The position numbers and the translations under genes were made by a program. From JAHISC01 sp964645815 (lineage in GTDB: Bacteria > Patescibacteriota > Patescibacteriia > UBA9934): a stretch of DNA of 50,553 nt. The notes beneath the pieces were generated by a model, which had not been told where the DNA came from, ran no database searches, and was given only the letters and a program-made list of their open reading frames with translations. Position 1 is the first letter of the stretch. Each line of letters begins with the position of its first letter. This document shows, in pieces, positions 17,036 through 26,084 of this stretch. The stretch is from NCBI GenBank assembly GCA_964645815.1, contig CAZYCR010000001.1, positions 1 through 50,553 on the forward strand. The letters are read 5' to 3'.

Positions 17036-17065
17036 AAAAAACACTGCTCAATTGCAGTGTTTTTT
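17036..17065 (+). terminator. Terminator of the small membrane protein cluster
   Basis: AAAAAACACTGC (17036-17047) pairs perfectly with GCAGTGTTTTTT (17054-17065). Confidence 0.9.
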
Positions 17066-17071
17066 GTACTC

Positions 17072-17100
17072 TTGATTTTTTGTTGCTTTTGGGGTATTTT
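17072..17100 (+). promoter_or_regulatory. mnmA promoter
   Basis: TTGATT (17072-17077), 17 bases, TATTTT (17095-17100). The ATG follows nine bases later. Confidence 0.55.
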
Positions 17101-17109
17101 TGCTTAGTT

Positions 17110-18231
17110 ATGCGCAAATTTTGGCACAAGAATAAACCAAAACAGAAGGTTTTAGTCGGTATGTCGGGCGGAGTTGACTCCAGCGTGACAGCTTTATTGT
17201 TACAAAAGCAAGGTTACGAAGTAGTTGGAGCATTCATGAAAAATTGGTCTGATGGTACAGAAACCGAGGAATGCTCTTGGCGAAAAGAACGCAGGGATGC
17301 TATGAGAGTGGCAGCACAGCTTAATATTCCATTGTTAACTTTTGATTTTGAAAAAGAATATCGGGCTGAGGTTTTTGAATACATGATTTCTGAATACAAG
17401 GTGGGACGTACACCAAATCCAGACGTTATGTGTAATAAATATATGAAGTTTGGTTATCTCTTGCGAGAAGCGAAGCGATTAGATTGTGATTTCATTGCAA
17501 CCGGTCACTATGCGCGTCTTCAAAAAGATAAAAAGGGAGTTCTTCATCTTTTGGCAGGTATTGATCAGAATAAAGACCAAAGTTATTTTTTGTGTCAGTT
17601 AATGCAAGAACAGCTCAAACATATTTTGTTTCCAATTGGTGATTTAAAGAAAAAGAAGGTACGGGAGATTGCCAGAAAAAATAATTTAGTTGTAGCGGAT
17701 AAAAAAGATAGCCAAGGAATCTGTTTTGTTGGCAAAGTTAAAATGCAAGATTTTTTAAAAAATCAGATTCCGGAAACTGTTGGCAATATCGTCACGACCG
17801 CTGGGAAAATTATTGGTCAACATAAAGGCCAAGCCTACTATACGATTGGTCAAAGATCTGGATTGGGAATTGGCGGTGGGATTCCGTACTTTATTGTTGA
17901 CCGTCGACCAGAGACTAATGAAGTAGTTGTTGCTTTAGGAGAAGATGACCCAGCATTATTCAGTTCAAAATTGGTTGCCTCAAATATTATTGAAACAATT
18001 CCTGGTAATTTAGAGAAATTTATAGGTAAAAAGATCAAGGCTCGGGTTCGTTACCGTCAGCCGTTACAAAATTGCATCATTGAAAAAATTAAAAACGGAA
18101 AGGTTTACGTTAATTTTAAAAAAAACCAGCGTGCTGTTGCTCCCGGTCAATTCATCGCTTGGTATGCCGGACAGGAACTAATCGGCTCAGGAGTCATTGA
18201 TCTTATTGGGGATACCCTTGATTTTGAGTAG
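17110..18231 (+). CDS. mnmA: tRNA-specific 2-thiouridylase MnmA
   Basis: Thiolates U34 of Lys, Glu and Gln tRNAs. The 373-aa protein has the PP-loop GMSGGVDSS (residues 17-25), the catalytic Cys108 in NPDVMCNKYMKF, the second catalytic Cys in DSQGICFVG, and the C-terminal beta-barrel with YTIGQRSGLGI. I chose the ATG at 17110; the upstream TTG at 17080 falls inside the promoter region. A tRNA-Gln, one of its substrates, is encoded 1.1 kb upstream. Confidence 0.96.
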   Translation: MRKFWHKNKPKQKVLVGMSGGVDSSVTALLLQKQGYEVVGAFMKNWSDGTETEECSWRKERRDAMRVAAQLNIPLLTFDFEKEYRAEVFEYMISEYKVGRTPNPDVMCNKYMKFGYLLREAKRLDCDFIATGHYARLQKDKKGVLHLLAGIDQNKDQSYFLCQLMQEQLKHILFPIGDLKKKKVREIARKNNLVVADKKDSQGICFVGKVKMQDFLKNQIPETVGNIVTTAGKIIGQHKGQAYYTIGQRSGLGIGGGIPYFIVDRRPETNEVVVALGEDDPALFSSKLVASNIIETIPGNLEKFIGKKIKARVRYRQPLQNCIIEKIKNGKVYVNFKKNQRAVAPGQFIAWYAGQELIGSGVIDLIGDTLDFE

Positions 18232-18255
18232 AAATACAGCTACTCTACTTGCATT

Positions 18256-20044
18256 ATGACGCCACAGGATAGAATCAGAAATTTTTGTATCATTGCGCAC
18301 ATTGATCACGGTAAGTCCACACTGGCTGATCGTTTGCTTGAAATTACTGGCACAGTCGATAAAAGAAAAATGCAGGATCAAGTTCTTGACTCCATGGAGC
18401 TCGAGCGTGAGCGCGGTATTACCATTAAGTTGGCGCCGGTGCGCATGAGACACGTTAAAGACGGTAAAGAATACACTTTGAACTTAATTGATACTCCAGG
18501 CCACGTTGACTTTAACTACGAGGTTTCACGTTCTTTAGCAGCGGTGGAAGGTGCGATTCTTTTGGTTGATGCAACCCAGGGAGTTCAAGCGCAAACCATC
18601 GGCAATCTTTATTTGGCACTTGACCAGAATCTTGAAATCATCCCAGTCTTGAATAAAATCGATCTACCGGCCGCTGACGTTGAAGCTCGAACTGCTGAGC
18701 TGGTTAAATTGATAGGTTGTAAACCAGAAGAAATTTTGACAGTTTCCGCTAAGACTGGTGAAGGAGTGGCAGTTTTACTCGATCGCGTTGTTGATTTGGT
18801 CCCTTCTCCTCACGGCAAAGAAATTGATCCAGCCAGAGCATTGGTGTTTGATTCATTCTACGATGACTATAAAGGTGTAGTGGCTTATGTTCGAGTAGTG
18901 GACGGAAAGTTTCGTCGACGCGATACAATGCGCATGTTAGCCACCAAGACTTCCGCTGAAATGCTCGAAGTCGGAGCTCTCGCACCAGGATTTTCGCCAA
19001 AGGAAGAATTGGAAACCGGACAAATTGGTTATGTTGTGACTGGTCTTAAAGATCTTTCCGGCTGCCGAGTTGGTGATACGATGAGCCTTTCTAGCGCTAA
19101 AGATGTTAAACCATTGGCTGGCTATAAAGAAGTTCGTCCTATGGTTTATGCCGGTATCTTCCCTGAAGAAGGNNNNNNNNNNNNNNNNNNNNCGACTTAA
19201 ACTCAACGACGCCGCTTTGGTCTATGAGCCAGAACACTCGCCAGCCTTGGGCTATGGTTTCCGTTGCGGACTACTGGGCATGCTCCATTTGGAAATTTTG
19301 AAAGAACGTTTGGAGCGAGAATTTGATATTAGTCTGATCGTCACTGTCCCTTCAGTGGCTTACTTAGTTTATAAAACAGGATCAAAAGAACCGGAAATCA
19401 TTAAAAGTGCTTTAGATTTGGATGACCCGGGATCAATCGAAAAAATTGAAGAGCCATGGGCAAAAATCGACATTATTACACCAGTTGATTTTATTGGTGG
19501 AATTATGTCTTTTGTTCAAGAGCGACACGGTATTTATTTAAACACTGACTTTTTATCGGAAGGCAGAGCAATGTTGCATTATGAAATTCCGCTTTCTCAA
19601 GTCATTGTGGATTTTTATGATCGTCTCAAAAGTATTTCCAGCGGTTTTGCTTCAATGAACTACGAAGTTTTTGGTTACCGACCATCTGATGTGGTCAGAA
19701 TGGATATGTTAGTTGCTGAAGAACCGGTTGAAGCTTTTGCAACTTTTGTTTATCGCGACGAAGCCGAGAGAATTGGTCGTCGAATGGTGGATAGTTTGAA
19801 AAATTCTATTCCACGGCAACAATTCGTAGTTAAAATTCAAGCAGCTATTGGTGGAAAAATTGTAGCTTCTGAGCGCTTATCAGCTTTACGAAAAGATGTG
19901 ACTGCCAAGCTTTATGGTGGAGATGTAACTCGTAAGAGAAAACTTTTGGAAAAACAAAAGAAAGGAAAGAAGAGAATGTTAGCAGCCGGAAAGGGAAGCG
20001 TGAAAATTCCAACCGAGGCATATTTGAATATTCTTAAACGATAA
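18256..20044 (+). CDS. lepA: Elongation factor 4 (LepA), interrupted by an assembly gap
   Basis: Ribosome back-translocating GTPase. G1 is AHIDHGKSTLADR, then ERERGITIK (switch I), DTPGHVDF (G3) and NKIDLP (G4). After the gap come LKLNDAALVYEPEHSPALG, the GFRCGLLGMLHLEI segment, and the LepA-specific C terminus with AIGGKIVASERLSALRKDVTAKLYGGD. Twenty Ns split it. A gap length of 1 modulo 3 restores the frame; comparison with E. coli suggests roughly 11-12 missing codons. Confidence 0.95.
19173..19192. other. Assembly gap (20 N) inside lepA
   Basis: The Ns lie between FPEEG and RLKLND. The flanks are in different frames as written, so 20 is not the real length. Confidence 0.95.
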
Positions 20045-20046
20045 AA

Positions 20047-20075
20047 TTGACCAGCTGGTCAGGGTTTGTTATGTT
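20047..20075 (+). promoter_or_regulatory. Promoter of the lepA-recJ intergenic RNA
   Basis: TTGACC (20047-20052), 17 bases, TATGTT (20070-20075). It starts right after the lepA stop, and the predicted transcript start is at about 20082. Confidence 0.7.
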
Positions 20076-20081
20076 CTAAGG

Positions 20082-20320
20082 GCACGCATCAGCGACGAGC
20101 GAGGTAGCGGAATTCCGAGTTCGTTAGCTCAGTGGCCTTTGTGGGAACAGACGCGAAAAATGCTCCTATACGTTTGCATAAGGCAACTGGCGTGCACGAA
20201 AAGGAGCCCCAGTGGGCACACCTAGCCTTGCTTTCGAGCAGAAGGGTACGTGGTTGAAGCAACAAGACGCTTCCTGCGGGAACTGCCCCACGCATCTACG
20301 CGCGTGGGGCGTTTTCGTTT
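20082..20320 (+). ncRNA. Candidate non-coding RNA of about 235 nt
   Basis: The unit has its own promoter and ends in a strong terminator, GCCCCACGC (20285-20293) with GCGTGGGGC (20302-20310) and GTTTTCGTTT. No ribosome site or convincing ORF lies between. Stems include GAGC/GCTC (20097-20130) around the palindrome CGGAATTCCG, GCTCCT/AGGAGC (20162-20207) and TTCC-tgcg-GGAA (20271-20282). I found no match to tmRNA, RNase P, SRP or 6S signatures. It shares GCTCCyATA...GGAGC and TTCCnGCGGGAA with the RNA at 9464-9672. Confidence 0.6.
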
Positions 20321-20351
20321 CCTGTGGATAAGTGCAAAGAGGTAGGCGTGG

Positions 20352-20357
20352 TAAAAT
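20352..20357 (+). promoter_or_regulatory. recJ -10 box, leaderless layout
   Basis: TAAAAT ends six bases before the recJ ATG, so the transcript would start at or next to the start codon. Confidence 0.5.
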
Positions 20358-20363
20358 CCGAGC

Positions 20364-22070
20364 ATGAAGTACGCCTGGAACATCAAACAAGACAAAGCCG
20401 GGGATATTATTCAGGCTTTACTGCAAAATCGTGGCATTGACAAAGCCGATGTAGCGGCTTTTTTAAATCCGGATTGGCAAAAAGATACGCACGATCCTCA
20501 ACAGTTCAAAGAGATCAAAGCAGCGGTCGATAGAATCTTCCATGCTTTGGAAAATCAGCAAAAAATTGTAATTCACGGCGACTATGATGCTGACGGTGTT
20601 TGTGGCTCCGCTCTTTTATACGACACTTTGCGCCAAATCGCAGAACGTTTAGCTCTACCTTTTAGTAATGTTTCAGTTTATCTGCCAGATCGAGAGCGAG
20701 ATGGTTATGGAGTTGCTATGCATACGGTTGAGCGTTTGGGAAAAGAAAAAACAAATCTTCTCCTCACGGTTGATTGTGGTATTGCTAATGCTTCAGAGTT
20801 TGATCGCGCTGCAGAACTTGGCATTGATGTTATCATCTGTGATCACCACCAATTAGGTGAAAGATTTCCTGAAAAAGCCTTGGTCATTCATCCATTGGCT
20901 CCCGGAGAAAATTATCCAAATAAAAATCTTTGCGGTACAGGTGTAGCATTTAAATTAGCCAGTGTCTTAATCGATAAAGCTCGCCGTCGCGGGGCAGATT
21001 TTCAACCGGGTTATGAAAAATGGTTGCTTGATTTTGTTGCCATAGCCACAGTTACTGATGTGGTGCCTTTGATCGGAGAAAATCGAGCATTGGAAAAGTT
21101 TGGTCTGATTGTCCTCAATAAAACACGTCGGCCGGGACTCCAGAAGTTGATTGAGTTATCGCGAGTAAAGCTTGGTGAAATTGGAACTCAAGAAATTGGT
21201 TTTAGAATTGGACCAAGAATTAATGCGGCCGGTCGAATAGGTTCGGCTGAAATTGCTTTTCGACTATTAGTCAGTCAAGATCAACGTGAAATTGAACAGC
21301 TGGCAAACGAATTAGAAATGCTCAACCGCGAGCGGCAACGAATTTCTGATTTAGCTTTTCGTGAAGCAAAACAGATGATTTTGGAAGCTGAGACATCTTT
21401 AGTCCACGTTGTTTGGAGCGAAGCTTGGCATCCGGGTATTGTCGGCTTGGTTGCCGGTAAATTAGTTTCAGAGTTTGGCGTGCCAGCGTTTGCGCTAGCT
21501 AAAATTGGTGATAATTTTGTTGGTTCTGGACGGAGTATTGGCGGCATGCATTTGGTTGAAGCCATGCGTTCGTGTGGCGATATTTTTGTAAAAGCTGGCG
21601 GTCATCCGGAAGCGTGCGGTTTGACGATTGAAAATGAAATAAGACTTCAAGAGTTTCACATGGGAGTTCAAAAATTTGCACTGGAGTTTTTTAAGGGTTC
21701 AGAACCAAAACCAATGATTGATATTGATTTGAAAATTAATTTAGCTGAAATTGATTGGCCACTTTTGGAAAAACTTCAGCAACTGGAACCGTTTGGACAA
21801 AAAAATAAGCGACCAACGTTTTTGGTTGAAAAAGTACAAATTATGCGTGCTGAGGCGGTTGGTTCAACAAGTAGCCATTTAAAGTTGGTAGTTCATGCCG
21901 GCGAGGGAGGGGTCTGGAATGCGATTGGTTTTGGCTTTGGCGAATGGGCCAGACAGCTGATGATAGGGGATTTGGTTGATTTGGTTTTCGAATTGTCGGT
22001 TAACGAATGGCAGGGTGAGCGCGAAATCCAACTTCAAATTATAGACCTAAAACATTCAATAAATCGTTAA
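20364..22070 (+). CDS. recJ: Single-stranded-DNA-specific exonuclease RecJ
   Basis: A 5'-3' exonuclease for recombination and repair. In 568 aa the DHH phosphoesterase motifs are clear: HGDYDADGVCGSALL (Asp73, 75, 77), LTVDCGIAN, CDHHQLGE, IATVTDVVPL, and the DHHA1 domain with GSGRSIGGMHLVEAM and AGGHPEACGLTI. The C-terminal OB-like part ends LQIIDLKHSINR. Normal length. Confidence 0.96.
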   Translation: MKYAWNIKQDKAGDIIQALLQNRGIDKADVAAFLNPDWQKDTHDPQQFKEIKAAVDRIFHALENQQKIVIHGDYDADGVCGSALLYDTLRQIAERLALPFSNVSVYLPDRERDGYGVAMHTVERLGKEKTNLLLTVDCGIANASEFDRAAELGIDVIICDHHQLGERFPEKALVIHPLAPGENYPNKNLCGTGVAFKLASVLIDKARRRGADFQPGYEKWLLDFVAIATVTDVVPLIGENRALEKFGLIVLNKTRRPGLQKLIELSRVKLGEIGTQEIGFRIGPRINAAGRIGSAEIAFRLLVSQDQREIEQLANELEMLNRERQRISDLAFREAKQMILEAETSLVHVVWSEAWHPGIVGLVAGKLVSEFGVPAFALAKIGDNFVGSGRSIGGMHLVEAMRSCGDIFVKAGGHPEACGLTIENEIRLQEFHMGVQKFALEFFKGSEPKPMIDIDLKINLAEIDWPLLEKLQQLEPFGQKNKRPTFLVEKVQIMRAEAVGSTSSHLKLVVHAGEGGVWNAIGFGFGEWARQLMIGDLVDLVFELSVNEWQGEREIQLQIIDLKHSINR

Positions 22071-22074
22071 TTAC

Positions 22075-22103
22075 TTGACTTTTTTAAAAAATAATGCTAT
22101 TTT
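22075..22103 (+). promoter_or_regulatory. Promoter of GC-rich cassette 2
   Basis: TTGACT (22075-22080), 17 bases, TATTTT (22098-22103). It overlaps the recJ 3' terminator stem, so the cassette is separated from recJ transcription. Confidence 0.7.
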
Positions 22104-22141
22104 GAGGTGTCAGTCATGGTGGCTGGCGCCTCAATTTTTTT
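22103..22141 (+). terminator. recJ terminator in front of GC-rich cassette 2
   Basis: TGAGGTG (22103-22109) pairs with CGCCTCA (22127-22133), one G:U pair, followed by a run of seven T (22135-22141). The cassette-2 transcript should start after the left arm, so only read-through from recJ would be terminated. Confidence 0.6.
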
Positions 22142-22159
22142 CTCTTGAAAGGAGAGATC

Positions 22160-22631
22160 ATGGCAAATTCTTCCCCCGCTGGTGTCGATCATGACGCCAC
22201 AATCGACGCCCTGACCTATGAGTTCGCCGAGGTGGCTCCCCGCTACTTCGAGCAGAACGTCTTTGACTCTCGCCCGGCCGAGCTCGAGACCTACTTCAGC
22301 CTGGGGCCCCCAGGCTGTCATCGAGCAGTTCGGCTACGACCCGGCGCGCATCGCTGTGGTCTTGGCGCCGTTCGTCGAGCAGAAGTTGGTGCACATCCAG
22401 GACGCCATGCACTACCTCGAGCTCGACCCTCGCGCCCTCCTCTTCCAGGTACAGACCGGAGCTCCGCTTCGCTGGCGCAAGCCGATGGTCGCCAAGGGCG
22501 ACGATCCGCGCCTCTCCATGTTCCTGCTGGGACTCCTGCAGTCCGTGGCAGGAGTGCGACTCTACTGCCAGGTGGCTCTAATCATCGCGCGAGCGGCCTG
22601 CACCTCGGAGCTCCGCCCGTACCTCGAGTAG
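22160..22631 (+). pseudogene. GC-rich ORF (about 156 aa) split by a one-base frameshift
   Basis: AAGGAGAG (22149-22156) precedes the ATG. The frame reads MANSSPAGVDHDATIDALTY, later FDSRPAELETYFSLG, then shifts. The remaining sequence (QAVIEQFGYDPARIAVVL, later LLQSVAGVRLYCQVALIIA, ending CTSELRPYLE) continues in the +1 frame. Removing one base from the GGGGCCCCC run (22303-22311) restores one ORF. The break sits exactly in the palindrome CCTGGGG-C-CCCCAGG. Composition is 41 of 60 G/C in 22321-22380. No family is recognised. It may be a sequencing error, a real mutation, or programmed shifting. Confidence 0.6.
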
Positions 22632-22649
22632 CTGCGCCCGGCTACTCTC

Positions 22650-22690
22650 GACCCGCCCCTCACTCCGGTGTTGGGGCGGGTTTCACTTTT
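22650..22690 (+). terminator. Terminator of GC-rich cassette 2
   Basis: ACCCGCCCC (22651-22659) pairs with GGGGCGGGT (22673-22681), followed by TTCACTTTT. Confidence 0.85.
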
Positions 22691-22774
22691 AATGCTCGAA
22701 TTTACTAAATCTGCTACAATGAACTCCACCACTCCATAACTCTATCACCCCATAACTTTCGTTAGTTAATTTCT

Positions 22775-23203
22775 ATGTCATTAAAACAAGCAAGAATGTT
22801 TGCTGATGGTGGAGCCAGAGGTAATCCTGGTCCAGCAGCGTCAGCCGCTGTGATTTTTGAGCTTCATGATGATGAAATCGGGGAATTACTCGGTGAAGCC
22901 TCAGAATACCTGGGCGTCGCTACCAATAATCAGGCCGAGTACAATGCCATCATCATTGGTCTTAAGAAAGCTAAAGAGCTTGGTGTTGAAGCCTTGGATG
23001 TTCGTTTGGATTCCGAACTCGCAGTTCGTCAGTTAAATGGCGAGTATAAAGTTAAGAATAAAGAGTTAGCCAAGAAGTTTTTGGAAATTTATAATTTGCG
23101 CCAGGGTTTCATAGAAATTCATTTCAGCCATGTGCGGCGCGAGTACAATAAAATTGCTGACGCTTTAGTCAACAAAACCATCGATCAGGCGCTCGGCTTG
23201 TGA
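22775..23203 (+). CDS. Ribonuclease HI family protein
   Basis: Cleaves RNA in RNA-DNA hybrids. The 142-aa protein keeps the catalytic carboxylates: Asp in FADGGARGNPGPA, Glu in ATNNQAEYNA, Asp in VRLDSELAVRQLNG, and Asp in EYNKIADALVNK. The short form without an N-terminal hybrid-binding domain is common in compact genomes. Its TGA stop is part of the extended -10 (TGATATAAT) of the following pil unit. Confidence 0.93.
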   Translation: MSLKQARMFADGGARGNPGPAASAAVIFELHDDEIGELLGEASEYLGVATNNQAEYNAIIIGLKKAKELGVEALDVRLDSELAVRQLNGEYKVKNKELAKKFLEIYNLRQGFIEIHFSHVRREYNKIADALVNKTIDQALGL

Positions 23204-23209
23204 TATAAT
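23201..23209 (+). promoter_or_regulatory. pilM extended -10 promoter
   Basis: TGA-TATAAT is an extended -10; the TGA is also the stop codon of the RNase HI gene. The pilM ATG is eight bases further, so the message is probably leaderless. Confidence 0.65.
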
Positions 23210-23217
23210 TTTTATAT

Positions 23218-24333
23218 ATGGCTCTCTTTGGCAAAAGAAAGGCAGAAACGCCAGGACTAATTGGCGTCGATATTGGCGCTGGCGGCATCAAGGCTGTTGA
23301 ATTGATTCCTGAAAAAAACCGAGTACGTCTCGCTACGTACGGTTTTTCTGAACAAAAAAAATACGAAGAAAATGCGCCGAGTCTTTTAGATCAACCAAAA
23401 GAGGCAGCAGAAATTCTCAGCAAAATTGTCAAAGAAGCTGGAATCAAATCTCACAGAGCCAACGCCTCTTTACCAAGTCAATCTATTTTTCATGCAATCA
23501 TTACTATTCCAAGACCCAAAAGTGTAAAGGATGACATCAAACCTTTGATCGAGGCTCAGGTGCAAAAATTGTCACCATTGCCACTCGACCAAATGATTCT
23601 AGACATCACTGTTATTGATAAGGATTTATTACCCAAAGCTGAAGAAAAAGAGCAGAAGGAAGAAACTTTACCAGAAAGTAGCGATCGTCATATTCGTGTT
23701 TTGGTTTCTGGCGCACCAAAAGATTTGGTTGCCAAATACGTGGAAATTTTCAAATTGGCCAAATTGGAACTGATCTCTTTGGAGACCGAGGCTTTTGCTC
23801 TCATTCGTTCTTTAGTCGGAAAAGACAAGGCTAGAATTTTGATTGTAGATATTGGTTACCGTCGCACTAATATAACGATTGTCAACAAAGGAATTCCATA
23901 TCTTCATCGCAGTATTCAAGCTGGCGGTGAAAATGTAACCAAGATGATGGCCAAGCAATTAGGCTTAACTCATGAAGAAGCGGAACAGGCTAAACGTGAT
24001 CTTTCATTGTCTGAAAATGAAACCAGTTTGCCGCCGGCATTGCGGGAAGCAATGATGCCGATCTTGCATGAGGTGAAATATGCACTCGAACTTTACGCAG
24101 CGCAGAATTTTCATGATCATACTTCAGTTGAAAAAATTATTGTTACCGGTGGTTCTGCTCAGTTACCGCAAATCGACCAGTTTTTGACAGAAGGATTAAA
24201 CATCAATGTCTACATTGGTGACCCATGGGCAAGAATTGCCACACCGTCAGGACTAAGATCAGTTTTAGATGAAATTGGGCCGCGATTTTCTGTTGCAGTT
24301 GGCTTGGCAATGAAGGATTTAGAAAAGAAGTAG
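23218..24333 (+). CDS. pilM: Type IV pilus assembly ATPase-fold protein PilM
   Basis: An actin/FtsA-fold inner-membrane platform protein for pili. In 371 aa it shows the phosphate-1 motif IGVDIGAGGIKAVEL (about residues 15-29), ASLPSQSIFHAIITIP, IDIGYRRTNITIV-type phosphate 2 and IIVTGGSAQLPQIDQFL for the adenosine site. It starts a run pilM - receiver protein - pseudopilin - pilD with spacings of 5, 4 and -4 bases. Confidence 0.92.
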   Translation: MALFGKRKAETPGLIGVDIGAGGIKAVELIPEKNRVRLATYGFSEQKKYEENAPSLLDQPKEAAEILSKIVKEAGIKSHRANASLPSQSIFHAIITIPRPKSVKDDIKPLIEAQVQKLSPLPLDQMILDITVIDKDLLPKAEEKEQKEETLPESSDRHIRVLVSGAPKDLVAKYVEIFKLAKLELISLETEAFALIRSLVGKDKARILIVDIGYRRTNITIVNKGIPYLHRSIQAGGENVTKMMAKQLGLTHEEAEQAKRDLSLSENETSLPPALREAMMPILHEVKYALELYAAQNFHDHTSVEKIIVTGGSAQLPQIDQFLTEGLNINVYIGDPWARIATPSGLRSVLDEIGPRFSVAVGLAMKDLEKK

Positions 24334-24338
24334 GTTCT

Positions 24339-24707
24339 ATGAAAGAGCCAACAATCGTAATTTTAAGCTGCGACCAGCATCTGGCCGAAATTTATACTAA
24401 GAAATTTCAGCGTCAAGGTTGGGTGGTCAGCCTGGCTGAGGATTTGGAGACTGCAGAAAAAAAATCGATTAAATTACGACCGCAGATTTTACTTCTTGAT
24501 ACCGAGTGCAGCATAGATATTTTGGTAGATGTAAAACGGCTGCAAGCTTTGCCAACCATGCAGCAAACAAAAATTGTTCTCATGACTCACCGAGGAGATA
24601 AAAAACTTATTGAAGAGGCGCACAAATTAGGTGTTAGTGGTTTCTTAATCTTTGGACATTTTAGTCCACACGAAATCGCACAAACACTCAAAAAATTGAT
24701 AGAATAA
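24339..24707 (+). CDS. Response-regulator receiver-like protein
   Basis: A 122-aa stand-alone receiver fold. The phosphoacceptor is likely the Asp in ILLLDTECSID; an acidic residue is present in the first loop (ILSCDQHLAE). The conserved C-terminal Lys of the KP motif is replaced (SGFLIFGHFSPHE), so signalling may be atypical. It sits inside the pil operon, where such receivers (PilG/PilH-like) regulate pilus activity (inference). Confidence 0.75.
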   Translation: MKEPTIVILSCDQHLAEIYTKKFQRQGWVVSLAEDLETAEKKSIKLRPQILLLDTECSIDILVDVKRLQALPTMQQTKIVLMTHRGDKKLIEEAHKLGVSGFLIFGHFSPHEIAQTLKKLIE

Positions 24708-24711
24708 ATAT

Positions 24712-25218
24712 ATGCAACAAGGAATTTCGCGAATTGAAATTTTAATCGTCGGTTTGGTCGTCGGCCTTTTGGGATTGGTCGCGATATTTTCGATCATGAA
24801 TGCACGGGCAGAGGCGAGAGATGCAGTCAGACTTTCTGACGTGAGACAAGTCCAGGCCGGTCTTGAGCTTTATTTTAATGATGCCAGCGAGTATCCAAGT
24901 TTCACTGACCCATTTGCCATTGGCGAAGCTTCAACACTGTGTCTTTCTGACGCTGGTTTTGCGGCCTCATGTAATCCGGCCACAGACAGTATTTATCTAG
25001 ATCTTGTTCCGGCTCCGCCACGAGCGGGATTAAATAATGATGTTAGTTGCGGTGGAGTCAATAACGCTTATTGTTATTTTAGTAACGGGGAATCGTATAT
25101 GATTTCCTTTGAACTCGAAAAAAAGAATTCATTAATAGGTCTGGAGAAGGGGGCTAATTGTGCTACTGAAAACGGTTTCCAAACCGGCGCCTGTCCAATA
25201 CCAGCCAGCTCACTATGA
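24712..25218 (+). CDS. Type IV pilin / pseudopilin
   Basis: A 168-aa prepilin-like protein. The N terminus MQQG-ISRIEILIVGLVVGLL has the cleavage Gly followed by a hydrophobic stretch with Glu at mature position 5; position +1 is Ile rather than Phe. The assembly helix leads into ARDAVRLSDVRQVQAGLELY, typical of GspG-type pseudopilins. Four cysteines in the C-terminal half may form disulfides. It overlaps pilD by four bases (ATGA). Confidence 0.85.
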   Translation: MQQGISRIEILIVGLVVGLLGLVAIFSIMNARAEARDAVRLSDVRQVQAGLELYFNDASEYPSFTDPFAIGEASTLCLSDAGFAASCNPATDSIYLDLVPAPPRAGLNNDVSCGGVNNAYCYFSNGESYMISFELEKKNSLIGLEKGANCATENGFQTGACPIPASSL

Positions 25219-26009
25219 TCATACTTTGGACAATTCTGGCAACAATTTTGGGAGTTTTAGTCGGAAGTTTTATTAACGTTGTTGTTTTTCGAACAAAAAG
25301 TAACGAACCGTTTTGGAAAGGACGATCTAAATGTCGGACTTGTGAAGTGCCAATTTCTCCAGTCGATTTAGTCCCAGTCTTTAGTTATTTTGCTCTTAAG
25401 GGTAGGTGTCGAAGTTGTTCCGCAACCATCGAATGGCAATATCCGGCAATCGAACTGATCACAGGAGTGCTCTTTGGAGTTTTATTTGCTCGAGCTGCTT
25501 TGGGTATTGGTGTACCTCCTTGGATTGATGACAGCGAATGGTTGATTCTTTTTATTCGAGACGCGGTGATTGCCGTATTCTTATTGATTATTTTTGTCTA
25601 CGATTTTCGGTTTAGCTATATACTCGACAGATTCTCAATGCCCGCGGCAATTATAGCCTTAGTTTTCAATCTTTATTTAGGAGCCAGTATTGTTGATCTT
25701 CTTCTTGGCGGACTCTTCATTGGTGGCTTTTTCGCTTTTCAATTTTTGGTCTCTGGCGGCAAATGGGTTGGTGGTGGAGATATTCGCATGGGACTTTTAA
25801 TGGGATTTTTACTTGGCGTGGCTAATGGAGTATTAGCTCTTTTCTTGTCTTATATTTCAGGAGCCATCTTCGGTATTATTCTGATTTTATCGAAGAAAAG
25901 AAAATTGGATAGCCAAGTACCGTTTGGTACTTTTATGGCCGCGGCGATGATTATTTGTATGATTTTTGGGTCATATATCTTGGAATGGTACTTAGGATTT
26001 TTCCGCTAA
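25215..26009 (+). CDS. pilD: Prepilin peptidase / leader peptidase (A24)
   Basis: Cleaves and usually N-methylates prepilins. The 264-aa protein has the N-terminal domain (GSFINVVVFR), the zinc-type CRTC...CRSC module, and two catalytic aspartates: Asp in IFVYDFRF and the GxGD motif in VGGGDIRMG. About seven to eight membrane helices. It overlaps the pseudopilin gene, supporting a substrate-enzyme pair. Confidence 0.93.
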   Translation: MIILWTILATILGVLVGSFINVVVFRTKSNEPFWKGRSKCRTCEVPISPVDLVPVFSYFALKGRCRSCSATIEWQYPAIELITGVLFGVLFARAALGIGVPPWIDDSEWLILFIRDAVIAVFLLIIFVYDFRFSYILDRFSMPAAIIALVFNLYLGASIVDLLLGGLFIGGFFAFQFLVSGGKWVGGGDIRMGLLMGFLLGVANGVLALFLSYISGAIFGIILILSKKRKLDSQVPFGTFMAAAMIICMIFGSYILEWYLGFFR

Positions 26010-26019
26010 AAATATTTAT

Positions 26020-26050
26020 AAAAAGGGGTCATTTCGGCCCTTTTTTGTTT
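26020..26050 (+). terminator. Terminator of the pil operon
   Basis: AAAAAGGG (26020-26027) pairs with CCCTTTTTT (26038-26046), followed by GTTT. Confidence 0.8.
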
Positions 26051-26072
26051 TGTCAGAAGAACATTGGTGTGC

Positions 26073-26078
26073 TAAAAT
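26073..26078 (+). promoter_or_regulatory. ligA -10 box, leaderless layout
   Basis: TAAAAT preceded by TGC (extended -10) ends six bases before the ligA ATG. Confidence 0.6.
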
Positions 26079-26084
26079 ACGCTC

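Noticed and set aside
20120..20136. tRNA D-arm-like string GTTAGCTCAGTGG
   Set aside because: No anticodon or T arm follows at the right distance; taken as coincidence within the ncRNA.
20089..20390. Two minus-strand ORFs in the lepA-recJ gap
   Set aside because: They are antisense to a unit with a plus-strand promoter and terminator, and show no recognisable protein features.
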